Assembly (NCBI GenBank): GCA_947460365.1
Contig: CANHJH010000009.1
Location: 1-33,209, forward strand
Direction: 5' to 3'
Source: Sphingobacteriia bacterium
GTDB lineage: Bacteria > Bacteroidota > Bacteroidia > Chitinophagales > Chitinophagaceae
DNA length: 33,209 nucleotides
Shown: positions 19,457 through 27,396 of the stretch, piece after piece
Position numbering within the stretch: position 1 is the stretch's first letter
How the letters are laid out: every line of letters starts with the position of its first letter
Translations under genes and position numbers: made by a program
The notes under the pieces: generated by a model
What the model was told of the DNA's origin: nothing
Databases searched by the model: none
The model's input: the letters and a program-made list of their open reading frames with translations, nothing else

Positions 19457-19491
19457 AATGGAATAGTGTAATCAATTAATAAAATAGTTTA

Positions 19492-19499
19492 TAAATTTG
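19492..19499 (+). promoter_or_regulatory. possible -7 element TAAATTTG just upstream of the zeta-like gene
   Basis: Exact TAnnTTTG ending 5 nt before the ATG; no clear -33 box. Confidence 0.35.
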
Positions 19500-19504
19500 C
19501 AAAT

Positions 19505-20080
19505 ATGACTAACAAAGATCTTTATATAATTGCTGGTTGTAATGGAGCTGGAAAAACGACAGCTTCTTTTACTATTTTACCAGAAATTATTGACTGTAAA
19601 GAATTTGTAAATGCAGATGAAATAGCAAAGGGCTTATCACCCTTTCAACCAGAAAAAGTATCCTTTGAAGCTGGTAGAATAATGTTGAATAGAATAAATG
19701 AATTATTGAAACTAAAAGAAAGTTTTGCATTTGAAACAACTTTATCTACGAAAAGTTATAGACAAAAAATCATAAATGCTAAACAAAATGGATATACAAT
19801 AACTTTACTTTTCTTTTGGCTTCAAAGTATAGAATTAGCGAAAGAACGAGTAAAAACAAGAGTATTGGAAGGTGGGCACAATATTGACCCGGAAATAATA
19901 GAAAGGCGTTATTATAAAGGAATTAAAAATCTATTTGAAATTTATTTACCAATTGTTGATGGCGCATTAATTTTTGATAACTCAATTGGAAAACACATGC
20001 TTTTAGCACAAAAAACAATTGATGGGAAATTAAATATTATAGACACAATAAAGTTTAACGAGTTAAAAAATAAACAATGA
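19505..20080 (+). CDS. zeta toxin-like P-loop kinase/AAA family protein
   Basis: LYIIAGCNGAGKTTASFTILPE (Walker A), FVNADEIAKGLSPF, FETTLSTKSY, LFFWLQSIELAKERVKTRVLEGGHNI. Confidence 0.88.
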   Translation: MTNKDLYIIAGCNGAGKTTASFTILPEIIDCKEFVNADEIAKGLSPFQPEKVSFEAGRIMLNRINELLKLKESFAFETTLSTKSYRQKIINAKQNGYTITLLFFWLQSIELAKERVKTRVLEGGHNIDPEIIERRYYKGIKNLFEIYLPIVDGALIFDNSIGKHMLLAQKTIDGKLNIIDTIKFNELKNKQ

Positions 20081-20226
20081 CAACTGTTGAAAAACAAATT
20101 GAACAGAAAAATAAAATTCTCCTAGGACTTGAAAAGGTGTATGAAAAACTTATTGAGTTTAAAAAATCAAAAAAAACAGATCTTGTTGTTATGAAAGACA
20201 ATAAAATTGTTAAAATAAAACCTTGA
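20077..20226 (+). CDS. 49-aa ORF overlapping the zeta-like gene (ATGA); candidate antitoxin/partner
   Basis: ATG at 20077 overlaps the zeta-like TGA at 20078-20080; translates as MTTVEKQIEQKNKILLGLEKVYEKLIEFKKSKKTDLVVMKDNKIVKIKP. Below the cutoff of the supplied ORF list. Confidence 0.65.
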   Translation: MTTVEKQIEQKNKILLGLEKVYEKLIEFKKSKKTDLVVMKDNKIVKIKP

Positions 20227-20315
20227 TGCGATCACATCTCTATAACTTCAATATAAATTGGTTGTTTAGTGTCTGTTAATATTTTATATTCTTTTTATTA
20301 TCACTCGTAAAACAT

Positions 20316-20639
20316 CTAGTCTACAAATGTTTCCTGTATAACAGACTTGACTTTGTAAATTTCTTTATTGTGTAAGAAATCAAATAATTTTACTATTCGT
20401 ACTCTATCAATTGTTCGAATTTGATCCAATACAATCCAACTTTTGATGTTGTTATGTTTTACCTCTACTCTGGTTGGATAAGATTTGGAACTACTTGTAA
20501 TGGGAGCTATTACAATAGTTTGTAAATACTTATTCATTTCATCAGGAGAAATAACCACACAGGGGCGAGTCTTTTTCATTTCACTGCCGATAGTTGGGTC
20601 GAGGTTTACTAAAACAATTTGGTATTGTTTTATTTCCAT
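20316..20639 (-). CDS. MazF/PemK-like endoribonuclease toxin
   Basis: IKQYQIVLVNLDPTIGSEMKKTRPCVVISPDEMNKYLQTIVIAPITSS. Confidence 0.95.
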   Translation of the reverse strand: MEIKQYQIVLVNLDPTIGSEMKKTRPCVVISPDEMNKYLQTIVIAPITSSSKSYPTRVEVKHNNIKSWIVLDQIRTIDRVRIVKLFDFLHNKEIYKVKSVIQETFVD

Positions 20640-20875
20640 TCTTCAAAGTTTTCATCTTCAAAAATATCAGACATTAGTAATTTGTCATCACCATTCTCGT
20701 GCATTTTCTTAAAAGCTTTTTCCCAACCATTTCTTGAAGAGGTCTTTGGTTTTAGAATAATGCAGTCTTTTTCGAGGATAAGTTCTATTGAATCCTGAAT
20801 GTTGTATTTTTCAATGAGGGTTTTTGATAATCTTATTCCTCTGGAGTTTCCGATTGATATAATTGGTATGTTCAT
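20630..20875 (-). CDS. MazE/AbrB-like antitoxin
   Basis: MNIPIISIGNSRGIRLSKTLIEKYNIQDSIELILEKDCIILKP; overlaps the mazF-like start by 10 nt. Confidence 0.93.
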   Translation of the reverse strand: MNIPIISIGNSRGIRLSKTLIEKYNIQDSIELILEKDCIILKPKTSSRNGWEKAFKKMHENGDDKLLMSDIFEDENFEEWK

Positions 20876-20893
20876 TTGATTATAATGTAATTA

Positions 20894-20924
20894 CAAAGTT
20901 ATTACACAAATATCATGTTACCAA
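20894..20924 (-). promoter_or_regulatory. Bacteroidota-type promoter for the MazEF-like operon
   Basis: Minus strand TTG (20922-20924), 20-nt spacer, TAACTTTG (20894-20901). Confidence 0.55.
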
Positions 20925-21275
20925 ATTAGTAGTATAACTTCCTATTTTAGAATTGAGATCTGTATTTCCCTTTTAGATTGATTTAATGACATATTTTTTA
21001 TGCTCTTATTACTAATGGTTTTATTTACTTACAAATTTCGAATATTAAAACTTCTGATTAATAGGTATTTACCGCAATATTTAAGGTGTTTTAACCCGGT
21101 TCGGTTTGATACCTACAAACAATATTGTGTCTTTTAATGACACATCATTGGTCGGCTCATTTTGAATTTACTGTATATAATAGAGGGTAGTAAAACAAAG
21201 CTGCAATTCAATGATGAAATTGTGACAAATTTCACTAAACATACAAGTTAGCGTGGCGCATCGCCAATGAAAGAG

Positions 21276-21302
21276 AAAGCCCATCTAATTTAGATGGGCT
21301 TT
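21276..21302. terminator. terminator-like hairpin AAAGCCCATCTAATTTAGATGGGCTTT
   Basis: Near-identical core to the hairpin at 19420-19449; lies after the minus-strand 21329 CDS. Confidence 0.75.
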
Positions 21303-21328
21303 AGTATATATAGCTTAAACAAATCAAT

Positions 21329-22822
21329 TTAGAACTGTCTGTACTTTCTTCTTACGAACTGATTAGCATCATCAAAGTTGGTAATCTTCATATTTGGACC
21401 GTCCCACATTAGTTTAATGTTTCTTCCAGGATAATAAATATTACCTTTTTCGTTTTTAGCTTGAATATCATAGCTTCTGATGGCTAAATTGCCCATTAAA
21501 ACGCTCTCGGTTAATGGTCCGGAGATATCAAAATGAGAACTTAGGTTCTTAGCTTTTTCTGATCCGTACCCAGCAATAGCAGCATCTACCCATGTTGTGT
21601 AGTGACCCGCTTCGCCATTTGGTACACGAGCAATTGTTTTAGGAACGTTTGTTTCTTTGGTTTTGCTGATTGGCAATAAGTTGGGTCTTGCTCCGTAGGT
21701 ACCGCACATCATATTGCCTTTAGTTCCAACAAAAATCACTCCATTGCTACCATCCGGATCTCCCATCATTTCATTAGGGCCTAATTCTTCAGGACGCTCT
21801 GGTTGAATTCCTCCATCCATCCAATGTAATTTAACATCGGGCTTGCCGTTCATTCCTTTAAAGGTTAACGTGATGTGAGAAGAAGTAGGGCAACTTTCTG
21901 GATAATATGCTTTGTTCCAAGGTTTTAAGTATCTGGTAGCAACGCTACATTCTGCCGAAACAGGATATCCTAATCCTAAAACACTGAAAGCAGGCGCCAT
22001 AATATGACAAGCCATATCACCCAATGCACCGGTACCATAATCCCACCAACCACGCCAGTTAAATGGCAATAATCCATCTACGTAATCTTTTAAAGGCGCA
22101 TTTCCTAACCAAAGATTAAAATCTAATCCGGCAGGAACAGGACTTGAACTAGTAGGCCAACCCACACCCTGCGGCCAAACTGGTCTATCAGTATAACAAT
22201 AAATCGTATGAATATCGCCAACAAGGCCGGCATTGTACCACTCCATTAATTGACGAACACCATCTCCAGAAGTACCCTGATTACCCATTTGCGTTACCAC
22301 TTTATAGTCGTGCGCCGCTTTGGTCATCATACGTGCTTCGTAAATATCATGTGATAGTGGCTTTTGTACATACACGTGCTTATTTAACTGCATAGCAGCT
22401 AAAGCAATTTGAGCATGCATGTGGTCTGGTGTAGATACAGAAACCGCATCTATATTTTTATGTTCTTTATCTAGTAATTCACGGAAGTCCTTATAAATTT
22501 TAGCCTTTGGAAAGCGTGATTTACTGGTAACCATCTGGCGCTCATCTACATCACATAAATAAGCTATATCGGCTTTTCCACCCTGGAAAAAATTCCAAAT
22601 ATCGCTTTCACCTTTACCTCCCACACCAATACCTGCAATTTGTAGCTTATCGCTTGGCGCAGTAAAACCTTTACCCATTACGTGGCGTGGAATAATGTAA
22701 AATCCGGCAGCAGCAAGTGCACTGTTGCGTATAAAAGAACGGCGTGATGGTTGAGCAGATGTGTCGTTGGCCGAAGACGACATATCTTTTTTGGATTTGT
22801 CTTTTTGGTTCATATCTAGCAA
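21329..22822 (-). CDS. Gfo/Idh/MocA family oxidoreductase with Tat signal
   Basis: SRRSFIRNSALAAAGFYIIPRHVMG; IAGIGVGGKGESDIWNF; LNKHVYVQKPLSHDIYEARMM. Confidence 0.94.
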   Translation of the reverse strand: MLDMNQKDKSKKDMSSSANDTSAQPSRRSFIRNSALAAAGFYIIPRHVMGKGFTAPSDKLQIAGIGVGGKGESDIWNFFQGGKADIAYLCDVDERQMVTSKSRFPKAKIYKDFRELLDKEHKNIDAVSVSTPDHMHAQIALAAMQLNKHVYVQKPLSHDIYEARMMTKAAHDYKVVTQMGNQGTSGDGVRQLMEWYNAGLVGDIHTIYCYTDRPVWPQGVGWPTSSSPVPAGLDFNLWLGNAPLKDYVDGLLPFNWRGWWDYGTGALGDMACHIMAPAFSVLGLGYPVSAECSVATRYLKPWNKAYYPESCPTSSHITLTFKGMNGKPDVKLHWMDGGIQPERPEELGPNEMMGDPDGSNGVIFVGTKGNMMCGTYGARPNLLPISKTKETNVPKTIARVPNGEAGHYTTWVDAAIAGYGSEKAKNLSSHFDISGPLTESVLMGNLAIRSYDIQAKNEKGNIYYPGRNIKLMWDGPNMKITNFDDANQFVRRKYRQF

Positions 22823-23007
22823 TTAATAGGGTATGAATATAATTAATTTTTTAGAATCAAATGAGGAAATTTGATGGAGGGAACTTGCTTTTTCAAAAAA
22901 TAATCGATGGATGCTTTATATGGGGATTGTGTTTGATGTAAATCCGTACAATTGTTGTGTTTTGGTTTCCTCCCTAATAGTTTTTCCTTAACTTGTACAC
23001 CTAAATT

Positions 23008-24390
23008 ATGGATATGTCTAATTTGACTGAACAGTTATTCAATATGCGCCGATTTTTTGAAACAGGTGCAACTAAACCTTTTGCGTTTCGAAAGCAGCAG
23101 CTAAAGCAATTAAAACAAGCAGTAATAGACCATGAAGATGGTATTTACGCGGCGTTGCATGCCGATTTACACAAGAGTAAAGAGGATTGCTGGATTACAG
23201 AAAATGGATTTTTTTTAGCTGAATTAAAAGATACGTTGCATAATTTAGAAAATTGGATGGAGCCGGAAGCGGTACCTACTAATTTATTAAACCTTCCATC
23301 TAGCAGTAAAATAGCTAGAGAACCATTGGGGGTAGTATTAATTATTGCTCCCTGGAACTACCCCTTTCAATTATTGTTTACGCCATTAATGGGTGCCCTT
23401 GCAGCAGGAAATTGTGTAGTATTAAAACCCAGTGAATTTGCACCGGCAACTGCTGCTATTATGAACAAAATTATAGCTGCCTGCTTCCCACCTGAACAAG
23501 TATTGTATGTAGAGGGAGATGGTGCAACAGTTATTCCGGAGTTGATGAATAACTTTGCTTTTGATCATGTGTTTTATACTGGTAGTACTACGGTAGGAAA
23601 AATTATATACAAAATGGCAGCTGAACATTTAGTACCTGTTACTTTAGAGTTAGGAGGGAAGAGCCCGTGCATAGTAGAAAGCGATGCGAATATTAACGTG
23701 GCTGCAAAAAGAATTGTATTTCCAAAATTCTCTAACGTAGGTCAAATGTGTGTGGCGCCCGATTATGTTTTGGTGCACGAAAGTAAAAAAGAAGAATTGG
23801 TGCAAGCCATGCAAAAAGCCATTGTTAAATTATATGGCGCAGAACCCGCAAATACAGTGGGTTATGGCCGGATGATTAATGAAAAACAATTCAACCGGGT
23901 AGTTAGTTATTTAAAAGATGGCAATATTATTACCGGAGGCAAACATGATGCTGCTACATTATTTATAGCGCCAACTTTAATAGACCATGTTTCGTTGGAT
24001 GCTCCCATTATGCGCGATGAAATATTTGGACCAGTATTACCAATACTTACCTACAGCACCATGGAAGAAGCAAAAGCCATCATCGCTAAAAATCCAAATC
24101 CATTAGCGTTTTATGTATTTACTTCCTCCAACAAAAAAGCACAGGCCTGGTTAGATGCAGTTCCTTCGGGAGGCGCATGTGTTAACACTTGCAGCTTACA
24201 TTTAACGAATCCTCATTTGCCATTTGGTGGTAGAGGATTTAGCGGAACAGGCGCCTATCATGGCAAAGCAAGCTTTGATACATTCAGCCATAAAAAATCG
24301 GTAATGAAAACGCCAACCTGGTTTGATCCATCTTTAAAGTATCCACCATTTAAAGGGAAATTGGGATTGTTGAAGAAGATGATTGGGTAA
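23008..24390 (+). CDS. aldehyde dehydrogenase family protein
   Basis: IIAPWNYPFQLLFTPLMGALAAGNCVVLKPSE, FYTGSTTVGKIIY, VTLELGGKSPCIV, NVGQMCVAPDYV, RDEIFGPVLPIL. Confidence 0.97.
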   Translation: MDMSNLTEQLFNMRRFFETGATKPFAFRKQQLKQLKQAVIDHEDGIYAALHADLHKSKEDCWITENGFFLAELKDTLHNLENWMEPEAVPTNLLNLPSSSKIAREPLGVVLIIAPWNYPFQLLFTPLMGALAAGNCVVLKPSEFAPATAAIMNKIIAACFPPEQVLYVEGDGATVIPELMNNFAFDHVFYTGSTTVGKIIYKMAAEHLVPVTLELGGKSPCIVESDANINVAAKRIVFPKFSNVGQMCVAPDYVLVHESKKEELVQAMQKAIVKLYGAEPANTVGYGRMINEKQFNRVVSYLKDGNIITGGKHDAATLFIAPTLIDHVSLDAPIMRDEIFGPVLPILTYSTMEEAKAIIAKNPNPLAFYVFTSSNKKAQAWLDAVPSGGACVNTCSLHLTNPHLPFGGRGFSGTGAYHGKASFDTFSHKKSVMKTPTWFDPSLKYPPFKGKLGLLKKMIG

Positions 24391-24420
24391 CATTACAAAG
24401 TCAAAAGTTAAAAGTCAAAA

Positions 24421-24446
24421 GTAGAGACGACATGCTGGCGTCTTAA
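24421..24446 (+). repeat. dispersed palindromic element copy 4 (GTAGAGACGACATGCTGGCGTCTTAA)
   Basis: Same family as the copies at 15093, 15141 and 16081. Confidence 0.85.
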
Positions 24447-24471
24447 AAAGTCAAACTTAAAAAATCTAATA

Positions 24472-25113
24472 GTGAAAAAAACACTAATCGCAATTGTAAT
24501 TTTACTGGTTGCTGCATTATTGGTTAAAAGAAAAAACATGACTTGGCGTCAGTCTATACTCAAGACATTATATCCCATTATTATGCTGAAAGGCAAATTG
24601 ATGGGCAACAAAAACGATATTTTACTGAATACCAGCAAGGTAATGCCACCACTATCATTCTATGATTTAACAGCAATACAATCTAATGGCGATACCATTC
24701 TTTTCTCTTCTTTTAAAGGGAAGAAAGTTTTGATTGTAAATACGGCAAGTGATTGCGGCTTTACCGGCCAGTATGATGAGTTAGAAGCTTTGCATCAACA
24801 ATATGGCAATCAATTGGTGATACTTGGTTTTCCTTCCAACGATTTTAAAGAGCAGGAGAAAAAGTCGGATGATGAAATAGCTGCTTTTTGTAAAATCAAT
24901 TACGGAGTAAGTTTTCCTTTAATGAAAAAATCGGGTGTAGGTAAGCAATCCAATCAACATAAAGTATTTGAATGGCTGAGTAACAGTTCAATTAACGGAT
25001 GGTGTAATCAATCACCGGCATGGAACTTTTGCAAATACCTGATAGACGAAAACGGTGTACTAACAGGTTATTACAATAACATGGTGAGTCCGTTAACAAT
25101 TCCCATTAATTAA
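24472..25113 (+). CDS. glutathione peroxidase family protein with N-terminal TM segment (GTG start)
   Basis: VLIVNTASDCGFTGQYDELEALHQQYGNQLVILGFPSNDFKEQE; WNFCKYLIDENG. Confidence 0.93.
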   Translation: MKKTLIAIVILLVAALLVKRKNMTWRQSILKTLYPIIMLKGKLMGNKNDILLNTSKVMPPLSFYDLTAIQSNGDTILFSSFKGKKVLIVNTASDCGFTGQYDELEALHQQYGNQLVILGFPSNDFKEQEKKSDDEIAAFCKINYGVSFPLMKKSGVGKQSNQHKVFEWLSNSSINGWCNQSPAWNFCKYLIDENGVLTGYYNNMVSPLTIPIN

Positions 25114-26146
25114 TCGGACAATTCTGGTGATAGTCGATTAGTTCAATGGGGGTTCGTTCAATACTGTATCCGGTATAAGCTGCTGCAACTTCATCTAACA
25201 CTGCATCAATTTCTTCTTGTAGCATCAAGGTAACTAAACGGGCTCTGTAGTCTTTTATACCCGGCAAGCCTTTTAAATAGTTGGCGTAATGGCGGCGCAT
25301 TTCAAAGATGCCTACTTTAGGTCCTTTCCATTCTAAAGATTTGTGCAAATGTTTTTTACAAACTGCCACACGCTCTTCTACCGTTGGGAAAGGCGGCATT
25401 TCACCGGTAGCAATAAAATGTTTAATCTCTCTAAAAATCCATGGGTAGCCAATAGCAGCGCGTCCAATCATAATACCATCTACCCCATAGCGTTCTTTGT
25501 ATTGAACGGCTTTCTGCGGACTATCTATATCACCATTGCCAAAAATGGGAATGTGTATGCGCGGGTTATTTTTTACTTTGGCAATCAAGCTCCAGTCGGC
25601 TTCGCCTTTATACATTTGTGCCCTGGTTCTTCCATGAATGGCCAGTGCTTTAATGCCCACATCTTGCAAGCGTTCTGCCACTTCTTCAATGTTTTTAGTG
25701 CCATCGTCCCAGCCTAAGCGGGTTTTAACTGTTACAGGCAATTTAGTGCTTTTAACCACCGCATCGGTTAATCGAACCATCAAATCAACGTCTTTCAACA
25801 CACCGGCACCGGCACCTTTCAGCGCAACTTTTTTAACCGGACAACCAAAATTAATGTCCAATAAATCGGGGTTAACTGTTTCTACAATTTTAGCACTCAG
25901 GGAAAGCGCTTCTTCATCCCCTCCAAAAATCTGAATCCCAACGGGGCGTTCATAATCAAAAATATCGAGTTTTTGTCGGCTTTTAATGGCATCTCTAATC
26001 AACCCTTCACTACTGATAAACTCAGTATACATAAGGTCTGCGCCGTTTTCTTTACATACTGCGCGAAATGGCGGATCGCTTACATCTTCCATGGGAGCTA
26101 ATAATAGCGGAAAATCGGGGAGGGTTATTTGATCAATTTTTACCAT
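25106..26146 (-). CDS. dusB: tRNA-dihydrouridine synthase B
   Basis: LLAPMEDVSDPPFRAVCKENGADLMYTEFIS, DINFGCPVKKV, VTVKTRLGWDD, GIMIGRAAIGYPWIF. Confidence 0.95.
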   Translation of the reverse strand: MVKIDQITLPDFPLLLAPMEDVSDPPFRAVCKENGADLMYTEFISSEGLIRDAIKSRQKLDIFDYERPVGIQIFGGDEEALSLSAKIVETVNPDLLDINFGCPVKKVALKGAGAGVLKDVDLMVRLTDAVVKSTKLPVTVKTRLGWDDGTKNIEEVAERLQDVGIKALAIHGRTRAQMYKGEADWSLIAKVKNNPRIHIPIFGNGDIDSPQKAVQYKERYGVDGIMIGRAAIGYPWIFREIKHFIATGEMPPFPTVEERVAVCKKHLHKSLEWKGPKVGIFEMRRHYANYLKGLPGIKDYRARLVTLMLQEEIDAVLDEVAAAYTGYSIERTPIELIDYHQNCPIN

Positions 26147-26317
26147 ATTGCGAATGAATTCCTTTTATTCTTTATTCAATTGTAAAGAATTTGCGAAATT
26201 ACAACCTTATTCATCAAAACAATGAAAAGTGCCCAATACAAAATTTGTACACTAACTGCGAATAAAATTAAGGCTAATACCATCAACCAAATAAATCAAT
26301 AAAAATTTAATCGACAT

Positions 26318-27232
26318 ATGAATCAACAATCAAGTATAGGCTATGGCACCCAATTTGCCATTTTATTGGGACTATTAGGGGTGGCTTTAATTTTAAGTGG
26401 CGTTTTAATGGGCGTTGCTGCATCAGTTTTATTACATCAACCCATATTAAAAGTTGGCCCAGAATTATTGAAGCCAGAAAACGCTAATATTGCGCGGATA
26501 TTCAATACGGTTACTGCATTTATCTCCTTCTTTGTACCCGCTTGGGTAGTTGCCAGAATTGTTGGCGGCCAACCTATGCAGCAACTGGGTTTTAATACAA
26601 CCATTTCTAATAAACAAATTGGTTTAGTTGCTCTTATTGCCACAGCAGCATTGTTTGTGAGTGGTTCATTAGGTGCGGTGAATGAATTGATTCCTATGCC
26701 GGCTTCGTTTTTAAAATTGGCCCGATCAATTGAAGAATCATATAAAACAGCTATGTTATCAATGGCAACCATGCACTCGGTTACTGATTATATATTGAGT
26801 TTAATGGTGATTGCTTTAGCCCCCGCAATAATTGAAGAAGTATTATTTAGAGGAAGCATGCAAAATATATTAGTAGGGTGGACAAAAAATGCTTGGATAG
26901 GCATAATAGTCACTTCGATTATTTTTAGTGCAATACATGGTTCTTATTTTGGTTTTTTGCCACGGTTGGCTCTAGGAATTATTTTGGGATTAATTTATTA
27001 TAAGAGTAAAAATTTGTGGTTAAGTATATTCATGCATTTTATTAATAATGGCGTGGTAGTTACACAAATGTATATTTTAACCAAAATGGGTAAACCTATT
27101 GAACAGGCAATAGATGAAAAATCTCCGATATGGACTGGTGCCATTGCGCTGATTGGGATTTATTTTTTGTTCAGATTTTTTAATAAAGAATCGGATCGGG
27201 TTGTAGCGTCCTCAAACATCAACGCGCTTTGA
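26318..27232 (+). CDS. CPBP family intramembrane metalloprotease
   Basis: IIEEVLFRGSMQNILVG (EExxxR), FSAIHGSYFGFLPRLALGIILG (HxxxF/H), FMHFINNG. Confidence 0.94.
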   Translation: MNQQSSIGYGTQFAILLGLLGVALILSGVLMGVAASVLLHQPILKVGPELLKPENANIARIFNTVTAFISFFVPAWVVARIVGGQPMQQLGFNTTISNKQIGLVALIATAALFVSGSLGAVNELIPMPASFLKLARSIEESYKTAMLSMATMHSVTDYILSLMVIALAPAIIEEVLFRGSMQNILVGWTKNAWIGIIVTSIIFSAIHGSYFGFLPRLALGIILGLIYYKSKNLWLSIFMHFINNGVVVTQMYILTKMGKPIEQAIDEKSPIWTGAIALIGIYFLFRFFNKESDRVVASSNINAL

Positions 27233-27291
27233 TGCGTAAAGCGTTTTTGCTGAACTCGATTTTTCACTTTATTGGTTAGGTTATTAATCCA

Positions 27292-27327
27292 CAAATACCG
27301 TGAAAAAATAGTAAAAACAGGTATTTG
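27292..27327. promoter_or_regulatory. inverted repeat CAAATACC-N20-GGTATTTG upstream of the toxin-like gene; candidate operator
   Basis: Perfect 8-bp inverted repeat in the 27233-27396 intergenic region. Confidence 0.5.
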
Positions 27328-27366
27328 CCGTATAGGTAGGCTGTTGGACGAATAGTTATTTCGTGT

Positions 27367-27388
27367 CATTCATTCAAAAGAGTGAATG
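27367..27388 (+). promoter_or_regulatory. hairpin immediately upstream of the 27397 start codon
   Basis: CATTCATTC-AAAA-GAGTGAATG, 9-bp stem with one G-T wobble, ending 8 nt before the ATG. Confidence 0.45.
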
Positions 27389-27396
27389 CGCCATAA

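Noticed and set aside
21071-21120. tRNA-like GGTTCG segment in the 21-kb spacer
   Set aside because: No cloverleaf could be drawn around it; only a chance T-loop-like string.
25343-25934. Plus-strand 124-aa and 98-aa ORFs antisense to dusB
   Set aside because: Contained in a clearly conserved dusB; no independent evidence.
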